Assembly: GCA_963810485.1 (NCBI GenBank) | Contig: CAWENQ010000007.1 | Coordinates: 310,001 to 374,000 of the forward strand | Direction of reading: 5' to 3' | Origin: DATKFM01 sp963810485 | GTDB taxonomy: Bacteria; Pseudomonadota; Alphaproteobacteria; Dongiales; Dongiaceae | Length of the DNA stretch: 64,000 nt | Shown here: one piece after another, positions 16,741 through 25,841 of the stretch | Layout of the letters: each line of letters begins with the position of its first letter | How positions within the stretch are numbered: position 1 is the first letter of the stretch | Position numbers and translations under genes: made by a program | Notes under the pieces: model-generated | Seen by the model: only the letters and a program-made list of their open reading frames with translations | Told to the model about the DNA's origin: nothing | Databases searched by the model: none

Positions 16741-17844
16741 ATGGCGATCGAATTGACGGGGATCGTCAAGAAGTTCGGCAATTTCACTGCCCTGGATGGC
16801 GTGTCGCTGGCGGCGCGGGACGGGGAGTTCCTGGCGCTGCTCGGCCCCTCGGGATCGGGCAAGACGACGCTGCTGCGCATCCTCGCCGGCTTGGACCGGC
16901 CGGATTCCGGAACGCTGAAACTCCATTCCCAGCGGGTCGACGCCATCAGGCCAAGCGACCGCAATGTCGGGCTGGTGTTCCAGCATTATGCGCTGTTCCG
17001 CCACATGACGGTGTTCGACAACGTCGCCTTCGGCCTCAGCGTCAAGCGCGGTCCGGAACGCATGTCCAAGAGCGAGATCCGCGAGCGGGTGCTGCGCCTG
17101 CTGCAGTTGGTGCAGCTCGGCAATCTGCAGGACCGCTATCCGGCGCAGCTTTCCGGCGGCCAGCGGCAGCGGGTGGCGCTGGCCCGGGCGCTGGCGGTTG
17201 AGCCCAAGCTGCTGCTGCTGGACGAACCGTTCGGCGCGCTGGACGCCAAGGTGCGCAAGGAGCTGCGCCGCTGGCTGCGCGGCCTGCATGACAGCATGGG
17301 CCTGACCAGCATCTTCGTCACCCACGACCAGGAAGAGGCGCTGGAGCTGGCCGACCGCGTGGTGGTCATGAGCCAGGGCAAGATCGAACAGATCGGCACG
17401 CCGGCGGAGATCTATGACCATCCGGCGTCGCCGTTCGTCTATCAGTTCATCGGCAATTCCAACCGCTTCGAATGCGAAGTCGCCCGCGGCCAGGTCTTGA
17501 TCGGCGGCCAGTCCTTCGGCGGAACGGGGGATGTCTATCCCGACGGCCCGGCGCTGGCCTTCGTGCGGCCCCACGACCTGGAGATCCGCGGCGCCGGCAG
17601 CGGCTTCGGCATTCCCGCCATGGTCCGCCAGGTGTTCACCGCCGGCAATCTGCTGCGGGTCGAACTCGATGTGCATGACGGCAGGCAGATCGTCGAAGTG
17701 GAGGTGGACCGGTCCCGCAATATCGGCGACCTGAGCACCGGCCGCGACGTGCTGCTGATGCCCCAGCGCATCAAGCTGTTCCCCCGTTCCGGTGCGGAGA
17801 TCCCCGCGGCGGCGCCGATCCGGCGGCTGACCCAGGCGGGCTAG
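16741..17844 (+). CDS. cysA: sulfate/thiosulfate import ATP-binding protein CysA
   Basis: ABC ATPase of 367 residues driving sulfate import. Walker A GPSGSGKTT (about 35-43), Q-loop in LVFQHYALF, signature LSGGQRQRV (about 137), Walker B LLLLDEPFGALD, and H-loop VTHDQEEA, then a C-terminal TOBE-type regulatory region. The ATG at 16741 (MAIELTGIVKKFG) fits the family; the open frame extends 52 codons upstream over the cysW end but looks non-coding. Last gene of the operon. Confidence 0.93.
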   Translation: MAIELTGIVKKFGNFTALDGVSLAARDGEFLALLGPSGSGKTTLLRILAGLDRPDSGTLKLHSQRVDAIRPSDRNVGLVFQHYALFRHMTVFDNVAFGLSVKRGPERMSKSEIRERVLRLLQLVQLGNLQDRYPAQLSGGQRQRVALARALAVEPKLLLLDEPFGALDAKVRKELRRWLRGLHDSMGLTSIFVTHDQEEALELADRVVVMSQGKIEQIGTPAEIYDHPASPFVYQFIGNSNRFECEVARGQVLIGGQSFGGTGDVYPDGPALAFVRPHDLEIRGAGSGFGIPAMVRQVFTAGNLLRVELDVHDGRQIVEVEVDRSRNIGDLSTGRDVLLMPQRIKLFPRSGAEIPAAAPIRRLTQAG

Positions 17845-17881
17845 CCTGCCGCAGCTCGGGTTTCGCGCGCAGCAAGAAGAC

Positions 17882-18022
17882 TCACCACAAAGTCACAAAG
17901 CTCACAAAGCGGTCGGCAACTGAGCGCGGCCGAAGGCCGCAATCGATCGAAGGCAAGTGAACTTAGTACGGCGGACCGCTGTCATGCTTGGTCGCTTCGT
18001 GGTCTTTGTGACTTTGTGGTGA
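17882..18022. repeat. 19-bp perfect inverted repeat around a ~100-bp centre
   Basis: TCACCACAAAGTCACAAAG (17882-17900) is exactly repeated in inverted orientation at 18004-18022. A second inner pair, AGCGGTC (17908-17914) and GACCGCT (17974-17980), and a short GCGGCC-GAA-GGCCGC hairpin (about 17926-17940) lie inside. It fills the gap between the convergent cysA and murJ and may serve as a bidirectional terminator, or be a dispersed palindromic element. Confidence 0.8.
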
Positions 18023-18029
18023 ACTCCGC

Positions 18030-19571
18030 TTAGCTGCGGCCGAGGGCGCGCTTCAGGTCCTTGAAGCTCACCGCGCCGATAAGGAAGCCGACGCCGAAGA
18101 AGACTGCGACGCCGACGATGATCAGCGCGGCCAATGCCGATGCCTTGATCAGGAATGAGGCCGTCAGCGCATCCTGCAGGCCATACTGGCCCGCCAGCAG
18201 GACAGCGCCCATCGCCAGGCTGGCCAGGGCAATGCGCGGCGCGCTCCGGCGCAGCTTGCCGTCGATCACCAAGTTGCCTTGCCGGTGCAGCTTGTGGCCG
18301 AGCATGAGGATGTTCAGCCAGGAGGCGATCACCGTCGCCAGCGCGATGCCCGCATAGCCCATGACGAAGAACAGCGCCACGCTGAGGATCGTGTTCACGA
18401 TCATGCTGACGATGGCGTAGCGGAATGGCGTCGCCGTATCTTCCCGCGCATAGAAGCCGGGCGTCAGCGCCTTGACCATGACGAAGGCCGGCAGCCCCGC
18501 GCTGTAGATCGCCAGCGCAAGCGCCGTGGCCGCGCTGTCGGCGGCCGTGAACGCGCCGCGCTGGAACAGCACGTCCATGACCGGCAGCGGGATCGCCATC
18601 AGCGCCACCGCCGAGGGCAGGGTCAGCAGCAGCACATATTCGATGCCGCGGTTGAACGAGGTCATGGCCTCGCCGTCGCGCCCGGCCCGCAGATGCCGCG
18701 ACAGCTCCGGCAGCAGCACCACGCCGGCGGCCGAGCCGAACACCGCCAGCGGGAATTGATAGATGCGGTCAGCATAGGTGAGATAGGACACCGCCGCGTC
18801 CTGCCAGGAGGCGATCTGCGTGCCGATCACCAGATTGATCTGCATGACGCCGGAGCCGATGATGCCGGGCACCATCAGCTTCAGCAGCTTCTTCACATCG
18901 GGCGTCAGCCGCGGCCGCGGGAAGCGGAGCGCCATGCCGGCCTTCTGGCAGGCGATCACCATCCACAGGAATTGCGCCACCCCCGCCACCGTCATCGCCC
19001 AGGCCAGCACATGGGCCGGCATGCCGACGAACGGCTCGACGAACAGCAGCGCCAGGATCATCACCACATTCAGCAGGATCGGCGCCGCCGCCGCGTGCAT
19101 GTACTGATGCAGCGAATTCAAGATCCCGCCCTGCAGCGCCGTCAGAGACATGAACAGCAGATAGGGAAAGGTGATCTGGGTCAGCAGCACGCTGAGGGCG
19201 AACTTCTCCGGATTGTCGGCATAGCCGCCGGCCAGGAGATACATCAGCCAGGGCATGCCCGCCTGGGCCGCGAAGGTGAAGATCAGCAACGCCGTGGTCA
19301 TGACCGCGGCCACCTGCTCGGCGAACCGCCGCGCCGATTCCTGCCCTTCGCCCTCCAGCCGCCGGGCGAACTGGGGCACGAACGAGGCGTTGAAGGCGCC
19401 TTCGGCGAACAGGCTGCGGAACAGGTTGGGAAAGCGCTGGGAGACGAAGAACGCGTCGGCGGCGTTGCCGGTGCCGATCGCCTGGGCGATCAGCACGTCG
19501 CGGATGAAGCCGAGCACGCGGCTGGCCATTGTCCAGCCGCCGACGGTGGCGATGTTTCGCAGCAGAGCCAT
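18030..19571 (-). CDS. murJ: lipid II flippase MurJ
   Basis: Polytopic inner-membrane protein of the MOP superfamily, 513 residues and about 14 helices, that moves lipid II to the periplasmic face for peptidoglycan synthesis. The N-terminus (VGGWTMASRVLGFIRDVLIA) and AEGAFNASFVPQFARR are hallmark MurJ segments with the conserved arginines. Convergent with cysA; the orphan PstS-like gene lies upstream in the same direction, and no operon is evident. Confidence 0.95.
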   Translation of the reverse strand: MALLRNIATVGGWTMASRVLGFIRDVLIAQAIGTGNAADAFFVSQRFPNLFRSLFAEGAFNASFVPQFARRLEGEGQESARRFAEQVAAVMTTALLIFTFAAQAGMPWLMYLLAGGYADNPEKFALSVLLTQITFPYLLFMSLTALQGGILNSLHQYMHAAAAPILLNVVMILALLFVEPFVGMPAHVLAWAMTVAGVAQFLWMVIACQKAGMALRFPRPRLTPDVKKLLKLMVPGIIGSGVMQINLVIGTQIASWQDAAVSYLTYADRIYQFPLAVFGSAAGVVLLPELSRHLRAGRDGEAMTSFNRGIEYVLLLTLPSAVALMAIPLPVMDVLFQRGAFTAADSAATALALAIYSAGLPAFVMVKALTPGFYAREDTATPFRYAIVSMIVNTILSVALFFVMGYAGIALATVIASWLNILMLGHKLHRQGNLVIDGKLRRSAPRIALASLAMGAVLLAGQYGLQDALTASFLIKASALAALIIVGVAVFFGVGFLIGAVSFKDLKRALGRS

Positions 19572-19695
19572 GGGCTCAGACTGCGGAGTAATGTGGCGGG
19601 AATGCGGTCAAGCGCGGCCCGGAGGGTGACTAGGGATCAGCGTGCCCTTCTAGCTGTCCCGGCCGCGATTGTCATGGGGCATCGTGACAGGGTAT

Positions 19696-19724
19696 GGCCG
19701 GCACCGAGCCCCTCGGCGCCGGCC
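19696..19724 (-). terminator. strong hairpin after the PstS-like gene
   Basis: Thirteen-base arms (19696-19708 and 19712-19724) pair with one G-U wobble around a 3-base loop, about 12 bp beyond the stop of the orphan PstS-like gene. There is no clear T run, so termination efficiency is uncertain. Confidence 0.5.
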
Positions 19725-19736
19725 ATTGGATCGTTG

Positions 19737-20756
19737 TTAGCTGCCGAAAGACTGCATGATGTTGGTACGCTCTTCCGGCGGCAGCGGGATAAGGCCCAGC
19801 TGCTGCAGGTAGCCATCAGGCCCATGGGCGCCGTCGCTGAGCATTTCCAGCACCAGCTCGCGGAGACCCGGCGCGTCGCTCATGTTGCCGGTCTTGACCA
19901 CCATGTATTGGCTGCGCGCCAGCGGGTAGCTGCCGTCGACAATCGTCGACTCGTTCGGCGCAACGCCATCGAGCATCGCGGTGCCGACGTCAGCGCCGAA
20001 ACGATGCACCAGCCCGTAGGCCGAAATCGCAATGACATCCTCACTGCCTTCCACCAGCGCCTCAACGGTCTCGCGGCTCTTGGAGAATTCGGTCAGGACC
20101 CCATCGGCGCGCAGCGTGCCGCAGGCGGACTCCTGCTCGGCTTCCGCCAAGGCGCCGATGACTGCGTCCGCCATGCAAGGCTTTGCTCCGTAGTCGACCG
20201 CCATCTGGCGCGGATTGTTGCCTTCCGGGCCGACATAGAGATGGATCGGCGTCGCCGGCAGCGACGGATCGATGTCGTTCCACATCTTGTACGGATTTGC
20301 GACCATGGCGCCGTTGACCGGAACCTGCGCCGCCATTGCCAGCCACAGATGCTGTGCGGTCAGGTTCATCGGCTGAGACTTGGCGAAGGATGCCTTGCGG
20401 ACAAGCGCAACGCCGTCATAGCCGAACTTGATTTCCATGATGTCAGCAACGCCGTTGGCCTTGCAGGCTTCGATCTCCGCGCTCTTCAGCTTGCGCGACA
20501 TGCCCGCGACGTCAGGGTACTGGACGCCGACACCGCCGCAGAAGGCCTTGAGGCGCCGGTCTGCCGTGGACACTTCGACAAGCTTCGGCTCGGGAACTCC
20601 AGCCTTCACAAGCTGCTCGCTGGCGGCTTCGAAGTAGGCAATCGACGACGAACTGGCGACGACGCGAGCCTGCTCGCGCGCGAACGCATCGGCTGAAAAT
20701 ATTCCGGAGGCGGCCACGACGGCCGCGACGCATAAGCCAACACCCTGAAATCGCAT
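19737..20756 (-). CDS. orphan PstS-like substrate-binding protein
   Basis: Periplasmic binding protein of 339 residues with a signal peptide (VAAVVAASGIFSADAFA) and a good ribosome site (AAGGAGATTACC). It is a clear paralogue of the PstS at 49153: GVGVQYPDVAGMSRKLK and EIEACKANGVADIMEIKFGYDG match GVGVDHPDIANASRAIK and its continuation. The phosphate-binding loops differ: VGSSTVFPF of PstS is VASSSSIAYF here, and SGTR is replaced by GNNPRQ. No permease genes and no Pho box are nearby. Ligand is unknown; it might bind another anion or act in signalling or attachment. Confidence 0.82.
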   Translation of the reverse strand: MRFQGVGLCVAAVVAASGIFSADAFAREQARVVASSSSIAYFEAASEQLVKAGVPEPKLVEVSTADRRLKAFCGGVGVQYPDVAGMSRKLKSAEIEACKANGVADIMEIKFGYDGVALVRKASFAKSQPMNLTAQHLWLAMAAQVPVNGAMVANPYKMWNDIDPSLPATPIHLYVGPEGNNPRQMAVDYGAKPCMADAVIGALAEAEQESACGTLRADGVLTEFSKSRETVEALVEGSEDVIAISAYGLVHRFGADVGTAMLDGVAPNESTIVDGSYPLARSQYMVVKTGNMSDAPGLRELVLEMLSDGAHGPDGYLQQLGLIPLPPEERTNIMQSFGS

Positions 20757-20888
20757 GGTAATCTCCTTGAATCCCCAAGGCGGGCGGCGACCCTGTGGCG
20801 CCACTCTGCCCAATTAACGGGGAAACATAGGATTTGTTTACTAAGAAGCCATTAAGCGTGGAAGTTGCAGAAAGCAGCCATTGGCACA

Positions 20889-23666
20889 CTATTGGGCGGC
20901 TGTTGCACTGTCCTCTTCCGCGGTTGCGGCGGCGGCTGGACTCTCGGGCTCAAGCACCTGCATCAGCCCGGTGCGGATGGATTTCAGTCGCGCCTCGCTT
21001 TCCACTTTCAGCCCGTACTGATCCTTCACATAGAAGACGTCGACGGCGCGCTGGCCGAAGGTGGAGATCTTGGCGGATGAGATCTGCAGATTGAGATCGC
21101 TGAGGCAGCGGGTGAGGCGATAGAGCAGGCCGGGACGGTCGCGGCCATTGACCTCGATCACCGTGTGGTTGGCGCTGAGCTTGCTGTCGATCAGCACGCG
21201 CGGCGCCACCGGGAAATGGGCATAGCGGCCGGGCAACAAGCGATCCCGCTGTTCCAGATCGGGCAAGGGCCGGCCCGCCAGTGTCTGCTCCACGCTGGCA
21301 GAAAGCCGCGCCAGCCGGTCGGGCCGGGCGAAGGGGCCGCCATCGGCATCCTGCACCCAGAAGGTGTCCAGCGCCTTGTGATTGGCCAGGGTGAAGATAC
21401 GGGCATCCACGATGTTGCCGCCGCAAGCGGCGATGGCGCCCGCGAGATCGGCGAACAGGCCGTGCCGGTCGGCGGTGTAGATCGTCACCTCCGTCACCGC
21501 GCGCCACTGGTCGATGCGCGTCTCCAGGCTGAGGTCCTGGGCGCTCATCTCCGCGCGCCGCACCTGGCGGGCATGGCGCGCATGGGCATTGTTGTCGAAG
21601 GAAAGCCAATAGGACGGATGCCCGCGGTCTACATGGGTGGCGAAATCCTTCACCGGCCAGTCGGGCAGTTCCGCGCGCAGCGCCGCGATCGCCGCCTGCA
21701 CCCGCGCCTCGCGGCCTTCGGTGATCATGCCGCCGGCGAGCTGCTCTTCCGTGCGGTAATAGAGTTCGCGCAACAGCTGCGCCTTCCAGCCGTTCCAGGT
21801 GCGCGGGCCGACAGCGCGGATGTCGGCGACGGTCAGCACCAGCAGCAACCGCAGCCGCTCCAGGGATTGCACCACGGCGGCGAAATCCAGCACGGTCTGG
21901 ATGTCATCGATATCGCGCTTGAAAGCGGTGTTGCTCATCAGCAGGTGATAGCGCACCAGCCAGGAGACGGTCTCGGTTTCCTCCGGCGTCAGTCCGAGCC
22001 GCGGGCCGAGCTGCAATGCCACATCCGCACCCAGATCGGAATGGTCGCCATGCCTGCCTTTGGCGATGTCATGCAGCAGCACTGCCAGATATAGCACGCG
22101 GCGCGACAGCACCTTATGCACCACGTCCGACGCGATCGGCACCTCGTCCTTCAACAACCCCTGCTCGATGCGATGCAGGATGCCGATGGCGAAGATGGTG
22201 TGCTCATCCACGGTGTAGTGGTGGTACATGTCGTACTGCATCTGCGCCACGACGCGGCCGAAATCCGGCACGAAACGGCCGAACACGCCGGCCTCGTTGA
22301 GGCGGCGCAAGGTTCCTTCCGGATCCTTGCGCGAGGTCAGCATCTCCAGGAACAGCCGGTTCGCCTCGGGATCGGCGCGCAACTCCTTGCCGATCAGCCG
22401 CAGGTTCTGGGTCGCGTAGCGCATGGTCATGGGATGGATATCCATCTCATGACGCTGGGCCACTTCGAACAGCCGCAGCAGATCCGCCGGCCGCTTCTGG
22501 AACGCCTCCGGCCCGGCGACCGACAGCCGGTCGGAATCCACCGGGAAGCCCTCGATCTCCTGGCGGAACAGACGGAACCCCGGCAGCCGCAGCCGCGAGC
22601 GCCGCTGATGCTGCGCCTCCAAAGCGGCACAGAAGATGCGCGTGAGATCGCCGACGCTCTTGGCCACCAGGAAGTAGTGCTTCATCAGCCGCTCGACGCC
22701 CTGGATGGCGCCATGGTCGCGATAACCCAGGCGGCGCGACACCTCGGGCTGCAAGTCGAAGGAGAGGCGCTCCTCCGCCCGCCCCGCGACGTAATGCAGC
22801 ATGAAGCGCACGGTCCAGATGAAGGCGCTGGCTTTTTCGAACCGCACCACCTCGCGCTGGGTGAAGACACCGCTCTCCGTCAGCTTGGCGATGTCATCGA
22901 CTTGATAGAGGTACTTGGCGATCCAGTAGAGCGCATGGAGATCCCGCAGGCCGCCTTTGCCTTCCTTGATGTTAGGCTCGGTCGCATAGCGGGAGTTGCC
23001 CATGCGGGTGTGCCGCTCGTCGCGTTCGGCAAGCTTGGCCTCGACGAAGGCGACGCCGCTGCCGGCGACCAGCTCCTTGGCGAAGCGGCGGCGCAGCGTC
23101 TGTGCGAGGTCGCTGTCGCCGGTGAGATAGCGCATCTCCAGGATCGCGGTGCGGATGGTCATGTCGGCCTGGGCCTGGCGCAGGCATTCATCCACCGAGC
23201 GGGTCGACGGACCGACCTTCAGGCCCATGTCCCAGAGCATGTAGAGCATGTACTCGACCAGCTGCTCCACATGGGGCGTATTCTTGTAGGGAATCAGAAA
23301 CAGCAGATCGATATCGGAGAAAGGCGCGAGCTCGCCGCGGCCATAGCCGCCGACCGCCAGCACCGACAGCCGCTCCGCCGATGTGGGGTTGTGCAGGGGA
23401 TAGACCCGCACCGACGCCAGCTCATGCAGGGTGCGGATCAGTTGGTCCATCAGTAGGCTCAGGCCCTGGGCCGCCGCGCGGCCGTCATGATCGGCCTCGA
23501 AGCGGCGGCGCACTTCCGTCCGACCGTCGGCCAGCGCCTGCTTGAACAACGCCAGCAGCGCCGGCCGCGCCTCCGTGTGATCGGGTTTATCCGCGAAAAT
23601 CTGCTCGAGCCGGACCGCGAGATCGCGGCGGTCGATGATCGACCGGGGATCCTTAACGCCGTCCAT
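20889..23666 (-). CDS. glnD: [protein-PII] uridylyltransferase / uridylyl-removing enzyme GlnD
   Basis: Bifunctional sensor of nitrogen status, 925 residues, which uridylylates PII (GlnB/GlnK) when glutamine is low and removes UMP when it is high. Domains in order: nucleotidyltransferase with GGYGRGELAPFSDIDLLF (about 106-123, catalytic D118 and D120); GlnE-like helical region; HD phosphohydrolase with LLHDIAKGRHGDHS (about 530); and two C-terminal ACT domains that bind glutamine (VTIYTADRHGLFADLAGAI; VIEVNGRDRPGLLYRLTRCL). Transcribed toward the orphan PstS-like gene, 132 bp away. Confidence 0.96.
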   Translation of the reverse strand: MDGVKDPRSIIDRRDLAVRLEQIFADKPDHTEARPALLALFKQALADGRTEVRRRFEADHDGRAAAQGLSLLMDQLIRTLHELASVRVYPLHNPTSAERLSVLAVGGYGRGELAPFSDIDLLFLIPYKNTPHVEQLVEYMLYMLWDMGLKVGPSTRSVDECLRQAQADMTIRTAILEMRYLTGDSDLAQTLRRRFAKELVAGSGVAFVEAKLAERDERHTRMGNSRYATEPNIKEGKGGLRDLHALYWIAKYLYQVDDIAKLTESGVFTQREVVRFEKASAFIWTVRFMLHYVAGRAEERLSFDLQPEVSRRLGYRDHGAIQGVERLMKHYFLVAKSVGDLTRIFCAALEAQHQRRSRLRLPGFRLFRQEIEGFPVDSDRLSVAGPEAFQKRPADLLRLFEVAQRHEMDIHPMTMRYATQNLRLIGKELRADPEANRLFLEMLTSRKDPEGTLRRLNEAGVFGRFVPDFGRVVAQMQYDMYHHYTVDEHTIFAIGILHRIEQGLLKDEVPIASDVVHKVLSRRVLYLAVLLHDIAKGRHGDHSDLGADVALQLGPRLGLTPEETETVSWLVRYHLLMSNTAFKRDIDDIQTVLDFAAVVQSLERLRLLLVLTVADIRAVGPRTWNGWKAQLLRELYYRTEEQLAGGMITEGREARVQAAIAALRAELPDWPVKDFATHVDRGHPSYWLSFDNNAHARHARQVRRAEMSAQDLSLETRIDQWRAVTEVTIYTADRHGLFADLAGAIAACGGNIVDARIFTLANHKALDTFWVQDADGGPFARPDRLARLSASVEQTLAGRPLPDLEQRDRLLPGRYAHFPVAPRVLIDSKLSANHTVIEVNGRDRPGLLYRLTRCLSDLNLQISSAKISTFGQRAVDVFYVKDQYGLKVESEARLKSIRTGLMQVLEPESPAAAATAEEDSATAAQ

Positions 23667-23856
23667 GAAGCCGCCCGCTCAAATCCGCAGTCCTCTATAT
23701 CAGCACATTCGCTTGCGGGCCGAATTATCGCCGGAAAGGCCGCCCGGACCCAGCGGTTTTAGGCCTGAAGTCGCATGATCGCAGGGGACAAAGGGCGTTC
23801 CGGCCGATAGCATCGCCGCCGTTATCAGCCCCGGCCCACCACCGGACCCAGAGATC

Positions 23857-24834
23857 GTGCCGAAATCCCCCGCAATCAAGCCGGCCGCCCCGGTTATCGT
23901 CATCGGCGGTGCCAATATGGATCTGAAATGCCGGATCGAGGGCGCCGGCATCATGGCCACCTCGAATCCGGGCGCGATTACCTTCATACCCGGCGGCGTC
24001 GGCCGCAATGTGGCGGAGACCCTGGCGCGGCTCGGCCTGCCGACCGCTCTCATTGCCGCCATCGGCCGGGACGGCATGGGGGATGCGTTGATCATCGGGA
24101 CCAGGGCCGCCGGCGTCGATACGACAATGATCCTGCGCGGGCGTTTTCCCACCGGCAGCTATGCCGCAACCTTGACCCGCGACGGCGAACTGATGATCGG
24201 CGTGGCGGCGATGCAGGCGACGCAGCGGCTGACGCCGGCGGTGCTCAAGCGTCACCTGAACAGGCTGCGCCGAGCGCGGCTGATCGTTGCCGATTGCAAC
24301 CTGCCGCTGGGCAGCCTGGATTGGCTCATGGGTTTTGCCGCCAAGGCCGGCGTGCCGCTGGCAATTGAGACCGTCTCCGTGCCGAAGGTGAAACGTCTGC
24401 GCTGGGTTCTGCAGAAGCGCAGGCCGGTCTTCGCCCTGTTCAGCAACCGCGCGGAAGTGGCGGCGATCAGCGGCAAGAATGCGAACAACCGGCAAGGTCT
24501 GGTCAGCAGCGCGCGCTGGCTGCATGATCGCGGCGTGCGGCATGTGGCCATCAATCTGGGCAGCAGGGGCATGTATGTTTCGGCAGTAAATGAAAAGCGC
24601 GGCACCGTCGTGCCAAGCCGACGGGCGACGATCCGCGACGTCACCGGCGCGGGCGATGGCGCGGTTGCCGGAACCTTGTTCGGTCTCCTGCGCGGCTTCG
24701 ACCTGATGCGCGCCGCGGATTGCGGGCAGGCCACGGCGGCGCTCACCGTCGCCAGCGAGCGCTCCGTCAGTCCGAAGATCACGGCCCGGGCAATCCTGCG
24801 AAGCCTATCGAAGAAGGCCGCGCGCCGTCGATGA
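23857..24834 (+). CDS. psuK: PfkB family kinase, probable pseudouridine kinase PsuK
   Basis: Ribokinase-fold sugar kinase of 325 residues. N-terminal VIVIGGANMDLKCRI and GGVGRNVAETLARLG, and the PfkB signature with catalytic aspartate DVTGAGDGAVAGTLFG near residue 265. The gene overlaps the following psuG by 4 bp (ATGA), and this pairing identifies it as the kinase that makes pseudouridine 5'-phosphate from pseudouridine. Start is GTG at 23857. Divergent from glnD. Confidence 0.85.
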   Translation: MPKSPAIKPAAPVIVIGGANMDLKCRIEGAGIMATSNPGAITFIPGGVGRNVAETLARLGLPTALIAAIGRDGMGDALIIGTRAAGVDTTMILRGRFPTGSYAATLTRDGELMIGVAAMQATQRLTPAVLKRHLNRLRRARLIVADCNLPLGSLDWLMGFAAKAGVPLAIETVSVPKVKRLRWVLQKRRPVFALFSNRAEVAAISGKNANNRQGLVSSARWLHDRGVRHVAINLGSRGMYVSAVNEKRGTVVPSRRATIRDVTGAGDGAVAGTLFGLLRGFDLMRAADCGQATAALTVASERSVSPKITARAILRSLSKKAARRR

Positions 24835-25751
24835 ATCCCTATCTCGACATTGCGCCCGATGTGCGCGCCGCGCTGGCGGCGAATAAACCCGTTGTCGCGC
24901 TGGAGTCGACGGTCATTGCCCATGGCATGGCCTATCCGCAGAATCTGGATACGGCGCTGGACGTCGAGAGCATCGTCCGCGATGGCGGCGCCGTTCCCGC
25001 GACCATCGCTGTGATCGGCGGCCGGCTGAAGGCGGGCCTGAACGCGCAGGAGATCGAGCACATCGCCAAGCACAACGATGTGATGAAGGCAACGGCGCGC
25101 GACCTGCCCTATCTCGCGGCATCAGGCGGCGACGGCGCCACGACAGTCGCGGCGACCATGCGCATTGCCGCCCTCGCCGGCATCCGCGTCTTCGCCACCG
25201 GGGGCATCGGCGGCGTGCATCGCGGTGCTTCGCAGACCTTCGACATCTCCGCCGACCTGACGGAGATGGCGCAAAGCCCCGTTGCCGTGGTCGCGGCCGG
25301 CGCGAAATCGATCCTGGATATCGCCGCCACGCTGGAGCGGCTGGAGACACTGGGCGTGCCGGTCGTGGTCTATGGCGCGGACATCTTTCCGGCCTTCTAC
25401 AGCCGGGACAGCGGCTACCGGGCGCCGCTGCGCCTGGACAGGCCCGGCCAGATCGCGCAGATGATGCGGGCGCAATGGTCGTCCGGTTTTGGCGGCGGCC
25501 TGCTGATTGCCAATCCGATTCCCGCGGCCGCCGAGATCCCCCGCGCCGTCATCGACAAGGCGATTGCCCAGGCGCTGACGGAAATGGAAACGCAGGGCGT
25601 CGGCGGCAAGGAAGCCACGCCCTATCTGCTGGCCAGGGTGGCAGCGATCACGGGCGGCGGCAGCCTGAAAGCCAACATGGCGCTGATCCGCGACAATGCC
25701 CGGGTCGCGGCTGAGATCGCCAAGGCCTATGCGGCGCTGCCGGACGGTTAA
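24831..25751 (+). CDS. psuG: pseudouridine-5'-phosphate glycosidase PsuG
   Basis: Breaks the C-C glycosidic bond of pseudouridine 5'-phosphate to give uracil and ribose 5-phosphate. 306 residues, full length. Family blocks: VVALESTVIAHGMAYPQN near the start, KHNDVMKATARDLPY with the catalytic-site lysine region, TVAATMRIAALAGIRVFATGGIGGVHRGA, and GFGGGLLIANPIP. ATG at 24831 overlaps the psuK stop. Completes a two-gene pseudouridine salvage operon. Confidence 0.94.
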   Translation: MNPYLDIAPDVRAALAANKPVVALESTVIAHGMAYPQNLDTALDVESIVRDGGAVPATIAVIGGRLKAGLNAQEIEHIAKHNDVMKATARDLPYLAASGGDGATTVAATMRIAALAGIRVFATGGIGGVHRGASQTFDISADLTEMAQSPVAVVAAGAKSILDIAATLERLETLGVPVVVYGADIFPAFYSRDSGYRAPLRLDRPGQIAQMMRAQWSSGFGGGLLIANPIPAAAEIPRAVIDKAIAQALTEMETQGVGGKEATPYLLARVAAITGGGSLKANMALIRDNARVAAEIAKAYAALPDG

Positions 25752-25841
25752 TACAGCCGGAAATCACGGAATATTGCGCACTGCCCGGCGTTCAATCTGT
25801 GGCACAATGGAGATCGATCGGCATCGCGGACCTGGTACAAA

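Noticed and set aside
18279..20696. Open frame of 805 codons on the plus strand across murJ and the PstS-like gene
   Set aside because: It is antisense to two clear genes, rich in Arg/His/Gln/Gly as antisense frames of GC-rich DNA are, and crosses two genes and the gap between them without any domain.
22116..23456. Open frame of 446 codons on the plus strand inside glnD
   Set aside because: Antisense to the glnD catalytic region, no domain seen.
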